DNA of 42,476 nt from an uncultured Oscillospiraceae bacterium (GTDB lineage Bacteria; Bacillota; Clostridia; Oscillospirales; Oscillospiraceae), in NCBI GenBank assembly GCA_910584285.1, contig CAJTYK010000016.1, positions 1 to 42,476 of the forward strand. The letters are read 5' to 3'. This document shows, piece after piece, positions 31,857 to 39,397 of the stretch; the stretch's first letter is position 1, and every line of letters starts with the position of its first letter. Both the position numbers and the translations under genes were made by a program. The notes below the pieces were generated by a model that worked only from the letters and a program-made list of their open reading frames with translations, made no database searches and was not told the origin of the DNA.

Positions 31857-31956
31857 AAACCGTCTGAAATTGGAAAAACGGGCAGGCCGGACAAGGGTGT
31901 TCGGGTAGACTGGACGGAGGCAAGGGGGCCACACCTGCCCCGTGGGAGGAATTTGT

Positions 31957-33618
31957 ATGGCAACGGGCACGAAATTCATCTTTGTCACCGGCGGCGTGGT
32001 GTCCGGGCTGGGCAAGGGCATCACGGCGGCGTCCCTGGGGCGGCTGCTGAAGCAGCGGGGCCTGCGGGTGCGGGTGCAGAAGCTGGATCCCTACCTCAAT
32101 GTGGATCCGGGCACCATGTCCCCCTACCAGCACGGGGAGGTGTTCGTCACCGACGACGGGGCGGAGACCGACCTGGATCTGGGGCACTATGAGCGGTTCA
32201 TCGACGAAAACCTCACCTTCAACTCCTCCGTGTCCTCCGGCAAGGTGTACTGGAATGTGCTGAACCGGGAGCGGGCGGGGGACTATTTAGGCGGCACAGT
32301 GCAGATCATTCCCCACATCACCGACGAGATCAAGCGGCACATCTACTCCCTGGAGGGGGAGGACGTGGATGTGGCCATCGTGGAGATCGGCGGCACCGTG
32401 GGCGACATTGAGAGCCAGCCCTTCCTGGAGGCCATCCGGCAGGTGGCCGCCGAGCGGGGACGGCAGAACGTGATGTTTATCCATGTCTCGCTGATCGTGT
32501 CCATCCCCGGCTCCGGGGAGTTGAAGTCCAAGCCCACCCAGCACTCCGCCAAAGAGTTATTGTCCCTTGGAATTCAACCGGATGTTATCATGTGCCGCAG
32601 CGACGCCCCCATCCCCCGGGAGATTTTAGACAAGATCTCCCTGTTCTGCAACATCCCCCGAGATCACGCCATCCCCAACCTGACGGCGAAGCTGCTGTAC
32701 GAGGTGCCGCTGATGCTGGAGCGGGAGGGGCTGGCGGACGTGGTGGTGCGGCGGCTTGGCCTCATTTGCCACGCGCCGGATCTCACCGAGTGGGCCACCA
32801 TGGTGCACCGGGCCAAGCACCCCACGGGGAAGGTGACCATCGCACTGGTGGGCAAGTATGTGGCCCTCCACGATGCGTACCTGTCGGTGGCGGAGGCCCT
32901 CACCCACGGGGGCATTGAGAACGGCGTGTCGGTGGACATCCGCTGGGTGAACTCGGAGGAGGTCACGGCAGACACGGTGGACAAGCTGCTGGCGGGAGCC
33001 CAGGGGATTTTAGTGCCCGGGGGCTTTGGAAACCGGGGGATTGATGGAAAAATTGAGGCCATCCGGTACGCCCGGGAGCACAAAATCCCCTTCCTGGGCA
33101 TCTGCCTGGGGATGCAGCTGGCGGTGGTGGAGTTTGCCCGGAACGTGTGCGGCTTGACGGGGGCCCACTCGTCGGAGCTGGATCCCCAGACGCCCCATCC
33201 GGTCATCGACCTGATGCCCGATCAGGTGGGGGTGACGGCCAAGGGGGGCACCATGCGGCTGGGCAGCTATCCCTGCCGGCTGAGGGAGGGCTCGCTGGCG
33301 GCGTCGGTGTACGGCGGGTCGGAGGTCAGCGAGCGGCACCGCCACCGCTATGAGTTCAACAACGACTACCGGGAGGCGCTGACCAAGGGCGGTTTGGCCC
33401 TGTCCGGCCTGTCTCCGGACGGGCGGCTGGTGGAGCTCATCGAGCTGCCGGGGCACCCCTGGTTTGCGGCGTGCCAGTTCCACCCGGAGTTGAAGTCCCG
33501 GCCCAACCGGGCGCACCCGCTGTTCCGGGAGTTTATCCGGGCCGCAAAGGTTCTGAAAACAGGGCCGGGGAAGCCCGGCCCTCAGCCTGTCGAAACGCCA
33601 GGAAAAGGTGTAGTATAA
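31957..33618 (+). CDS. pyrG: CTP synthase
   Basis: 553 residues from the ATG at 31957 (GGGAGG site). The synthetase domain begins KFIFVTGGVVSGLGKGITAASLG (P-loop-like, about 6-28), with KLDPYLNVDPGTMSPYQHGEVFVTDDGAETDLDLGHYERF (about 43-82). The class I glutaminase domain carries the nucleophile elbow FLGICLGMQLA (Cys383) and FHPELKSRP (His509, Glu511). It makes CTP from UTP, ATP and glutamine. All catalytic residues are present and the length is normal. Its TAA stop lies within a TATAAT sequence that may serve as the -10 of recQ. Confidence 0.97.
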   Translation: MATGTKFIFVTGGVVSGLGKGITAASLGRLLKQRGLRVRVQKLDPYLNVDPGTMSPYQHGEVFVTDDGAETDLDLGHYERFIDENLTFNSSVSSGKVYWNVLNRERAGDYLGGTVQIIPHITDEIKRHIYSLEGEDVDVAIVEIGGTVGDIESQPFLEAIRQVAAERGRQNVMFIHVSLIVSIPGSGELKSKPTQHSAKELLSLGIQPDVIMCRSDAPIPREILDKISLFCNIPRDHAIPNLTAKLLYEVPLMLEREGLADVVVRRLGLICHAPDLTEWATMVHRAKHPTGKVTIALVGKYVALHDAYLSVAEALTHGGIENGVSVDIRWVNSEEVTADTVDKLLAGAQGILVPGGFGNRGIDGKIEAIRYAREHKIPFLGICLGMQLAVVEFARNVCGLTGAHSSELDPQTPHPVIDLMPDQVGVTAKGGTMRLGSYPCRLREGSLAASVYGGSEVSERHRHRYEFNNDYREALTKGGLALSGLSPDGRLVELIELPGHPWFAACQFHPELKSRPNRAHPLFREFIRAAKVLKTGPGKPGPQPVETPGKGVV

Positions 33619-33649
33619 TGGCCCTGTCAAGCCGGAAGGGGGGAAGGCC

Positions 33650-35500
33650 GTGGACAAATACGAGGCTTTGAAACGGTATTTTGGCCACGGTCAGTTCCGC
33701 CCCGGCCAGGAGGCGCTGGTGGACGCCCTGCTGGCCGGACGGGATGTGCTGGGGGTTATGCCCACCGGGGCGGGCAAGTCGGTGTGCTACCAGCTCCCCG
33801 CCCTGCTGCTGCCGGGGCTGACGCTGGTGATCTCCCCTTTGATCTCCCTGATGAAGGATCAGGTGGCCGCCCTGGAGCAGGCGGGCATACCTGCCGCCTT
33901 CCTCAACTCCACCCTCTCCCAGGAGGAGTACCGGGACGTTTTGCGGCGGGCCCGCGCGGGGGCGTGCAAGCTGCTGTATGTGGCGCCGGAGCGGCTGGCC
34001 GCCCCCGCCTTCCTGTCCCTGGCCCGGGAGACGATCATACCCCTTCTGGCGGTGGACGAGGCCCACTGTGTCTCCCAGTGGGGACAGGACTTCCGGCCCA
34101 GCTATCTGAACATACCGGAGTTTTTGGAGCAGCTCCCCCGCCGCCCTGCGGTGGGGGCCTTTACCGCCACCGCCACCGATCAGGTGAAGGCGGACATCTG
34201 CCGGCTGCTCCCCCTGCGGGATCCCCTGTCCCTCACCACCGGCTTCGACCGGCCCAACCTGTTTTTTGAGACCGTCCGCCCCCGGAGCAAGGAGGCGTAC
34301 TTAAAGCAATTCATCGCCCAGCGCCCCAACCAGAGCGGCATCGTCTACTGCTCCACCCGAAAGACAGTGGAGGCCGTCTGCGCCGCCCTGACGGCGGAGG
34401 GAGTGGCCGCCACCCGCTACCACGCCGGGCTGTCCGACAGCGAGCGACGGCAAAACCAGGAGGAGTTCGTCTATGACCGGGCCCGGGTGATGGTGGCTAC
34501 CAACGCCTTTGGCATGGGCATCGACAAATCCAACGTGGGCTATGTGGTGCACTACAATATGCCCAAGGACGTGGAGAGCTACTACCAGGAGGCGGGCCGG
34601 GCGGGCCGGGACGGGGCCTACGCCCACTGTACCCTGCTGTTCTCGGAGCAGGATGTCCGTACCGCCAAGTTTCTCATCAACAACACCGAGGAAAACGAGG
34701 CGCTGGACCCGGGGGAGCGGGAGCGGCTTCGCCTCCAGGACCTCCGGCGGCTGGAGCAGATGACGGCCTATTGCAAGACCAGCGGCTGCCTGCGGGCCTA
34801 TCTGCTGCGCTATTTCGGGGAGGAGGCCCCGGCCTCCTGCGGCAAATGCTCCAACTGCGCGGGAGATCTGGAGCGGCGGGATATGACTGTAGAAGCGCAG
34901 AAGATCCTGTCCGCCGTCACCCGGGTGGAGCGGCAGTACCGCTCCGGGCTGGGGGCGGCGCTGATCATCCAGCTCCTCCGGGGCAGCCGGGAGCAGCGGG
35001 TGCTCCAACTGAAGCTGGACGAGCTGCCCACCTATGGGATTATGAAGGACGTGGATCGGGCCCAGCTTCACGCCTACATCGACAGCCTCATGGAGCAGGG
35101 CTATCTCTTTTCAGATGGCACGGATTACCCCGTTCTCCGCACCACCCCCCAGGCCCGCCAGGTGCTGTTCCATGGGGAGCGGGTGACCTTCGTGGGGCCC
35201 AAGGCCCGTCCGGAGGAGCGCCGTCCCCGTCCGGAGGCCGCCCCCCTCCCAGCCTCGGCGGATCCGGAGCTGCTGGAGGCGCTGCGGGCCCTGCGCACCC
35301 GGCTGGCCGCGGCGGGGGGTGTGCCCGCCTATGTGGTGTTCTCCAACGCCGCCCTGCTGGACATGGCCGCCCGGCAGCCCGCCACCCCGGAGGAGTTCCT
35401 GGAGGTATCCGGCGTGGGGACGGTGAAGGCCCAGCGGTATGGGAAGGACTTTTTAGAGGCCATCGCCCAGTGGCGGGCCGCCCGGGAGGAGCGATCCTGA
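33650..35500 (+). CDS. recQ: ATP-dependent DNA helicase RecQ
   Basis: 616 residues from a GTG at 33650 after GGAAGG. Superfamily 2 motifs in order: FGHGQFRPGQEALVDALL (about 11-28, motif 0), GVMPTGAGKSVCYQLP (Walker A, about 34-49), LLAVDEAHCVSQWGQDFRPSY (DEAH and aromatic loop, about 131-152), and the second RecA domain with ATNAFGMGIDKSNVGYVVHYNMP and QEAGRAGRDG. The zinc cluster YCKTSGCLR...CGKCSNC is at about 369-402, then a winged helix, and an HRDC domain at about 535-610. It unwinds recombination and replication intermediates. Complete and of normal length. Confidence 0.95.
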   Translation: MDKYEALKRYFGHGQFRPGQEALVDALLAGRDVLGVMPTGAGKSVCYQLPALLLPGLTLVISPLISLMKDQVAALEQAGIPAAFLNSTLSQEEYRDVLRRARAGACKLLYVAPERLAAPAFLSLARETIIPLLAVDEAHCVSQWGQDFRPSYLNIPEFLEQLPRRPAVGAFTATATDQVKADICRLLPLRDPLSLTTGFDRPNLFFETVRPRSKEAYLKQFIAQRPNQSGIVYCSTRKTVEAVCAALTAEGVAATRYHAGLSDSERRQNQEEFVYDRARVMVATNAFGMGIDKSNVGYVVHYNMPKDVESYYQEAGRAGRDGAYAHCTLLFSEQDVRTAKFLINNTEENEALDPGERERLRLQDLRRLEQMTAYCKTSGCLRAYLLRYFGEEAPASCGKCSNCAGDLERRDMTVEAQKILSAVTRVERQYRSGLGAALIIQLLRGSREQRVLQLKLDELPTYGIMKDVDRAQLHAYIDSLMEQGYLFSDGTDYPVLRTTPQARQVLFHGERVTFVGPKARPEERRPRPEAAPLPASADPELLEALRALRTRLAAAGGVPAYVVFSNAALLDMAARQPATPEEFLEVSGVGTVKAQRYGKDFLEAIAQWRAAREERS

Positions 35501-35504
35501 GCTC

Positions 35505-35532
35505 TTGACTTTTTCCCGCCGGGTGATACACT
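35505..35532 (+). promoter_or_regulatory. Promoter of the TauE/SafE gene
   Basis: -35 TTGACT (35505-35510), a 16-base spacer and -10 TACACT (35527-35532), starting just after the recQ stop codon. Confidence 0.65.
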
Positions 35533-35595
35533 GTGAGCAGAGCAATCAGGGGACTCCCCGGCCCCGCAGCCGGGAGGATCCGAGAGGAGGTCAGG

Positions 35596-36390
35596 ATGTT
35601 CCAGCTTTTATTTTACCTGCTTGTCAGCTTCCTGGCGTCGGTGGCCGGGGCCATCTGCGGCATCGGCGGCGGCGTCATCATCAAGCCCGTGCTGGATCTG
35701 TGCGGGCTGGCCAGCGTGTCCACCATCAGCTTTCTGTCCGGGCTGACCGTGCTCTCCATGAGCCTGTACTCGGTGGCCCGGAACACGGCCTCCGGCGGGG
35801 GGCAGATCGACGTAAAAACCGGAACGCCGCTGGCCATCGGCGCGGCGGCGGGGGGCATTGTCGGGAAGCAGCTGTTTAGCCTCGTCAAGGGCCTGTTTGA
35901 CAACCCCAACACCGTGGGAGCGGTTCAGGCGGCCTGCCTGGCCGTGATCACCCTATTCACGCTGCTCTACACCATCTTCAAAAGCCGCATCAAGCCCCAC
36001 CGGGTGGAGGGCCTTGGGAGCTGCCTGTGCATCGGCCTGCTGCTGGGGATTATGTCCAGCTTCCTGGGGATCGGCGGCGGGCCCATCAATCTGGTGGTGC
36101 TGTTCTTCTTTTTCGGGATGGACACCAAGACCGCCGCCCAAAACAGCCTGTACATCATCCTGTTCAGTCAGGCCGCCAATCTGGCCACCACCCTTCTGAC
36201 CCGCAGCGTCCCGGAGTTTGAGTGGGCCGCTCTGATCCTGATGGTGTGCGGCGGCATCGGCGGTGGCATGGCGGGGCGGATGGTGAATAAGCGGATCAGC
36301 GGAGCGGCGGTGGACAAGCTGTTTATGGCCCTGATGGCCGTCATCATTCTGATCAGCGTATACAATACCATTCGCTATTCCATCGGATAG
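35596..36390 (+). CDS. TauE/SafE family sulfite or organosulfur exporter
   Basis: 264 residues from the ATG at 35596 (GAGAGGAGG site; an earlier in-frame GTG overlaps the promoter). About eight membrane helices, with the two family repeats GAICGIGGGVIIKPVL (about 20-35) and IMSSFLGIGGGPINLVVLFFFFGMDTKTAAQNSL (about 151-184). TauE/SafE proteins move sulfite, sulfoacetate or related anions across the membrane; the actual substrate cannot be read from sequence. Monocistronic, with its own promoter and terminator. Confidence 0.85.
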   Translation: MFQLLFYLLVSFLASVAGAICGIGGGVIIKPVLDLCGLASVSTISFLSGLTVLSMSLYSVARNTASGGGQIDVKTGTPLAIGAAAGGIVGKQLFSLVKGLFDNPNTVGAVQAACLAVITLFTLLYTIFKSRIKPHRVEGLGSCLCIGLLLGIMSSFLGIGGGPINLVVLFFFFGMDTKTAAQNSLYIILFSQAANLATTLLTRSVPEFEWAALILMVCGGIGGGMAGRMVNKRISGAAVDKLFMALMAVIILISVYNTIRYSIG

Positions 36391-36419
36391 CCGCCAAAAC
36401 GTGATGCCCAAAAAGGAAG

Positions 36420-36449
36420 AACGGGAGAGGCGCCGCCTCTCCCGTTTTT
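36420..36449 (+). terminator. Terminator after the TauE/SafE gene
   Basis: A perfect 12-bp stem (AACGGGAGAGGC at 36420-36431, arm 36435-36446), a 3-base loop and TTTTT. Confidence 0.88.
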
Positions 36450-36479
36450 CCACCCTCATCCGGCCTGAACGTAATGCTG

Positions 36480-36542
36480 CTGAGGGCCGCAGCGGCAGAC
36501 CCTCAGAGGCCCCTTCGGGGGCTGCCGGTTTTTAGCCCTTAC
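36480..36542. other. Overlapping hairpins between convergent genes
   Basis: CTGAGGG (36480-36486) pairs with CCCTCAG (36500-36506), a CCCC-TTCG-GGGG stem follows (36510-36523), and alternatively CGGCAG (36493-36498) pairs with CTGCCG (36521-36536 region) before GGTTTTTA. The mutually exclusive stems could end transcription from either side; no gene is seen. Confidence 0.4.
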
Positions 36543-36551
36543 AGGGCTTGA

Positions 36552-36938
36552 CTACGCCTTACCCTGGGCCCGGGCCAGGAATTTCTCCGGCTTGATGATA
36601 AACCGCTCGTGGACGCCCCCGCCGATCTTCTCCCGCTCATCGTAGGCGGACACGGCAAAGGTGAGCTTCCGGCCCTCCACCTTCACCAGCTCCGCCTCCG
36701 CCCACACCTTCAGGCCGATGGGGGTGGCGGCGTCGTGGGTCACATCCAGCCGGGTGCCCACCGTGCCCTCGTCTGGGGCCAGGGCGGCCTGCACCGCGTT
36801 GACGGCGGCGCCCTCCATTAGGGCGATCATATAGGGCGTGGCGAACACAGGCACCAGCCCGGAGCCCACCGCCTGGGCGGTGTTTTCCGGCGTGACGGTG
36901 GTTTCGGCGCGGCCCTTCAGGCCGATGTTCAGTTCCAT
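36552..36938 (-). CDS. Thioesterase of the FlK (fluoroacetyl-CoA thioesterase-like) hot-dog family
   Basis: 128 residues from the ATG at 36938 (GGAGG site); longer in-frame readings run into unrelated upstream sequence. The hot-dog fold signatures match FlK-like proteins: VFATPYMIALMEGAAVNAV with Thr34 and Glu42, and GTRLDVTHDAATPIG with His68, together the Thr-Glu-His triad of FlK. Members hydrolyse small acyl-CoA thioesters in the cytoplasm; only a few are fluoroacetate-specific, and nothing here indicates fluorine metabolism. Monocistronic and convergent with the TauE/SafE gene. Confidence 0.8.
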   Translation of the reverse strand: MELNIGLKGRAETTVTPENTAQAVGSGLVPVFATPYMIALMEGAAVNAVQAALAPDEGTVGTRLDVTHDAATPIGLKVWAEAELVKVEGRKLTFAVSAYDEREKIGGGVHERFIIKPEKFLARAQGKA

Positions 36939-37040
36939 GGCAATTCCTCCAATCGTTGTTTGAAGATAGTTTATACCATTTTCCCCGTTCCGGCAAGCCA
37001 AAAATGGGGGACCGCGCCTCTTTTCATCCTGTTCGGGGCG

Positions 37041-37049
37041 TGCTATAAT
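37041..37049 (+). promoter_or_regulatory. Extended -10 promoter of the MATE gene
   Basis: TGCTATAAT, a TGn-extended perfect -10, 67 bases before the MATE start codon. No good -35 box lies upstream, as is common for extended -10 promoters. Confidence 0.6.
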
Positions 37050-37116
37050 AGAAAAAAACGAAGCCGAGCCGCGCCTGTTCATGACGGCTCCGCAGCCTGT
37101 GTTTTGAGGTGGAACG

Positions 37117-38502
37117 ATGGAACACGTCCAAAAATCGGCCCTGTTTGAAACCATGCCCATCCCCCGGGCGGTGCTGGCCCTGTCGGTGCCCACCGTCCTC
37201 AGCTCCCTGGTGATGGTGCTGTACAATCTGGCGGACACCTATTTTGTGGGGAGGCTCAACGACCCCGTCCAGAACTCCGCCGTCACCCTGGCGGCCCCGG
37301 TGCTGCTGGCCTTCAACGCGGTGAACAACCTGTTCGGCGTGGGCGCCAGCAGCATGATGAGCCGCGCCCTGGGCTCCAAGAATTTCGACACGGTGCGCCG
37401 CAGCTCCGCCTTCGGGTTCTACTGTGCGCTGATCTGCGGGGCGCTGTTCTCGGTGGCGGCCACCCTGTTCCGCCCTGCCCTTTTGGTGCTGCTGGGGGCG
37501 GATGCGGTCACCACCCAGGCCACCTCGCAATACCTGCACTGGACAGTGACCTTCGGGGCGGTGCCCGCCATCCTCAACGTGGTGCTGGCCTACCTGGTGC
37601 GGGCGGAGGGGGCCACCCTCCACGCCAGCATCGGCACCATGAGCGGCTGCGCGCTGAACATCGTGCTGGATCCCATCTTCATCCTCTCCTGGGGGCTGGA
37701 CATGGGGGCGGCGGGGGCGGGACTGGCCACCTTTTTGTCCAACTGCGTGGCCTGCCTGTATTTCTTCGTGCTGCTGCTGGTGCGGCGGGGCAGAACCTAT
37801 GTGTGCCTGAACCCTGCCCTGGCCCGGCCTCAGGGGGCCATTGTCAGGGGCGTATTCGGGGTGGGAGTGCCCGCGTCCATTCAAAACCTGTTGAATGTGA
37901 CAGGGATGACGGTGCTGAACAACTTCACCTCCGTTTTCGGCCCGGACGCCATCGCCGCCATGGGGATCTCCTATAAGATCAGCATGATCCCCATGTATAT
38001 CGCCATGGGGGTGTCCCAGGGGCTGATGCCGCTGGTGAGCTACAACTACGGGGCGGGGAACGTGCCCCGGCTGAAGCGGGCCGTCCTGTTCGCGGCGAAG
38101 ATCTCGCTGGCCTTCATGACGGCGGTGACGGTGTGCTATTTCTTCGCCTCCGGCACGCTGGTGGGCCTGTTCATGAAGACGGAGGCGGTGGTGGCCTACG
38201 GCTCCCGGCTGCTGCGGTATATGTGCCTGGCCCAGCCCTTCCTGTGCCTGGACTTCCTGGCGGTGGGTGTGTTCCAAGCCTGCGGGCTGGGGCGGTACTC
38301 GCTGCTCTTTGCGGTGCTGCGCAAGATTGTGCTGGAGATCCCCGCCCTCTATGTGCTCAACCGCCTGTTCCCGCTGTACGGGCTGGCCTGCGCCCAGCCG
38401 GTGGCGGAGGTGGTGCTGGCCGGGGCGGCGGTGATCATCCTGGCGCGGCTGTTCCGGCGGATGGACGCGGAGGGTACGCCGCTGGCCCAGGGGAGGCGCT
38501 GA
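37117..38502 (+). CDS. MATE family efflux transporter
   Basis: 461 residues, ATG with GAGGTGG upstream, twelve membrane helices in two six-helix halves. Family features are VLALSVPTVLSSLVMVLYNLADTYFVGRLND (about 15-45), GVGASSMMSRALGSKN (about 74-89) and in the second half VGVPASIQNLLNVTGMTVLNNF (about 248-269) with ALGISYK-like AAMGISYKISMIPMYIAMGVSQGLMPLVSYNYGAGN (about 283-318). It belongs to the DinF/NorM-like prokaryotic branch and exports cationic drugs or metabolites with Na+ or H+. Substrate not predictable. Own promoter; no strong terminator before the next gene. Confidence 0.92.
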   Translation: MEHVQKSALFETMPIPRAVLALSVPTVLSSLVMVLYNLADTYFVGRLNDPVQNSAVTLAAPVLLAFNAVNNLFGVGASSMMSRALGSKNFDTVRRSSAFGFYCALICGALFSVAATLFRPALLVLLGADAVTTQATSQYLHWTVTFGAVPAILNVVLAYLVRAEGATLHASIGTMSGCALNIVLDPIFILSWGLDMGAAGAGLATFLSNCVACLYFFVLLLVRRGRTYVCLNPALARPQGAIVRGVFGVGVPASIQNLLNVTGMTVLNNFTSVFGPDAIAAMGISYKISMIPMYIAMGVSQGLMPLVSYNYGAGNVPRLKRAVLFAAKISLAFMTAVTVCYFFASGTLVGLFMKTEAVVAYGSRLLRYMCLAQPFLCLDFLAVGVFQACGLGRYSLLFAVLRKIVLEIPALYVLNRLFPLYGLACAQPVAEVVLAGAAVIILARLFRRMDAEGTPLAQGRR

Positions 38503-38599
38503 CCGGCCCCAATGCCACAAATTTTTCCTGTAGCCCTTTCCCGGAACCCCATTTCTGCCGATAAATAGGATAGATGCAGAACGGAAGGGGGTGTCCCGG

Positions 38600-39361
38600 T
38601 TGAGTACTGCGCCAATATCCGCCATTACCCGCGAGGATCAGGTGACCCTCGGCCAGCAGGAGGAGGATTATTTCGGCTATTCCAGCCTGCTGGCCCAGTC
38701 CATGAAGAAGCAGCGGGAGGAGGAAGGCCCCTCCCTGTCGGAGCTGCTCCGGGACGCCCGGGAGAAGGCGGACGCCCATCAAAAGGAGCTTGACAAGCTG
38801 AAGAAGGTCACTCCCCGATATGGGGACGCGCCGCTGGAGGCCTACGCCCGGATCAGCCGGGCCCGCACTCCGGCCCAGGCGGGCTCCGCTGCGGGATACG
38901 CCCGCCGCAGAGCTATGCAGCTCAAGGCCGCCCTGCGCACCGACCCGGAGCACGCCGACCAGATCCGGGCCGCCGCCGGACAGCTGGAGAAGGCGGTGGG
39001 CCGGGCCAACCGGAAGAAGCTGGAGCTGAACCGGGAGCAGCTGTCCCGGGCGCGGATGAAGCGCATGGTGAAGGAGAACCGCCGCCGGGAGGAGCAGCGT
39101 ATTCGTCAGGAGCTGCGCAAAAGCCAAGCGATGCGGGCCATCCGGGAGTCTGGCTACTTCAAGGAGACGGAGATCGCCAACCGCCAGGCGGATCAGCTCA
39201 CCGCCACCAAAATGGAGCTGAAGGCCCAGGCGGAGCAGCTGGGCGCGGTGTCCCAGGGGGCCATCGACGCCGCCATTCAGGGCTACTCCGAGGGCACCCA
39301 GCTGGCCACCGTGGACGTGGACGCCCCGATGTCCTTCCCCCAGGTGGACGTGCAGGCATGA
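38600..39361 (+). CDS. Charged coiled-coil protein of unknown function
   Basis: 253 residues. TTG 38600 is preferred to GTG 38591 because the GGAAGGGGG ribosome site is at proper distance from it. The sequence is almost wholly helical and rich in Arg, Glu, Lys, Gln and Ala: acidic/helical 15-60, RYGDAPLEAYARISRARTPAQAGSAAGYARRRA at about 70-105, then a long basic coiled coil (about 110-200, RRREEQRIRQELRKSQAMRAIRESGYFKE). There is no signal peptide, membrane helix or catalytic motif. It looks like a lineage-specific protein of Oscillospiraceae; a structural or sporulation-linked role is possible but unproven. Confidence 0.6.
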   Translation: MSTAPISAITREDQVTLGQQEEDYFGYSSLLAQSMKKQREEEGPSLSELLRDAREKADAHQKELDKLKKVTPRYGDAPLEAYARISRARTPAQAGSAAGYARRRAMQLKAALRTDPEHADQIRAAAGQLEKAVGRANRKKLELNREQLSRARMKRMVKENRRREEQRIRQELRKSQAMRAIRESGYFKETEIANRQADQLTATKMELKAQAEQLGAVSQGAIDAAIQGYSEGTQLATVDVDAPMSFPQVDVQA

Positions 39362-39364
39362 TAG

Positions 39365-39396
39365 AACCGCCCGCCGCGTAAGCGGCGGGCGGTTTT
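39365..39396. terminator. Bidirectional terminator between the coiled-coil gene and the ABC exporter
   Basis: A perfect 13-bp stem (AACCGCCCGCCGC at 39365-39377, arm 39382-39394), a GTAA loop and TTTT on the plus strand. The convergent exporter gene stops one base beyond it. Confidence 0.8.
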
Positions 39397-39397
39397 C

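Larger units (their letters stand above)
31656..31956. other. Divergent intergenic region between the chemoreceptor gene and pyrG
   Basis: 301 bases. It holds the chemoreceptor promoter (31765-31793), the pyrG promoter (31828-31856) and a pyrG leader of about 95 bases. In the leader ACGGGCAGG (31886-31894) can pair with CCTGCCC before the ribosome site. I see no leader terminator or C-tract of the B. subtilis pyrG type. Confidence 0.6.

Noticed and set aside
31886..31956. A B. subtilis-type pyrG attenuator with reiterative G addition
   Set aside because: The predicted start lacks the GGGC initial run and there is no leader terminator before pyrG.
33591..33619. A recQ promoter at the pyrG stop codon
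   Set aside because: TATAAT is perfect but no acceptable -35 or TGn extension lies upstream, so I do not list it as a feature.
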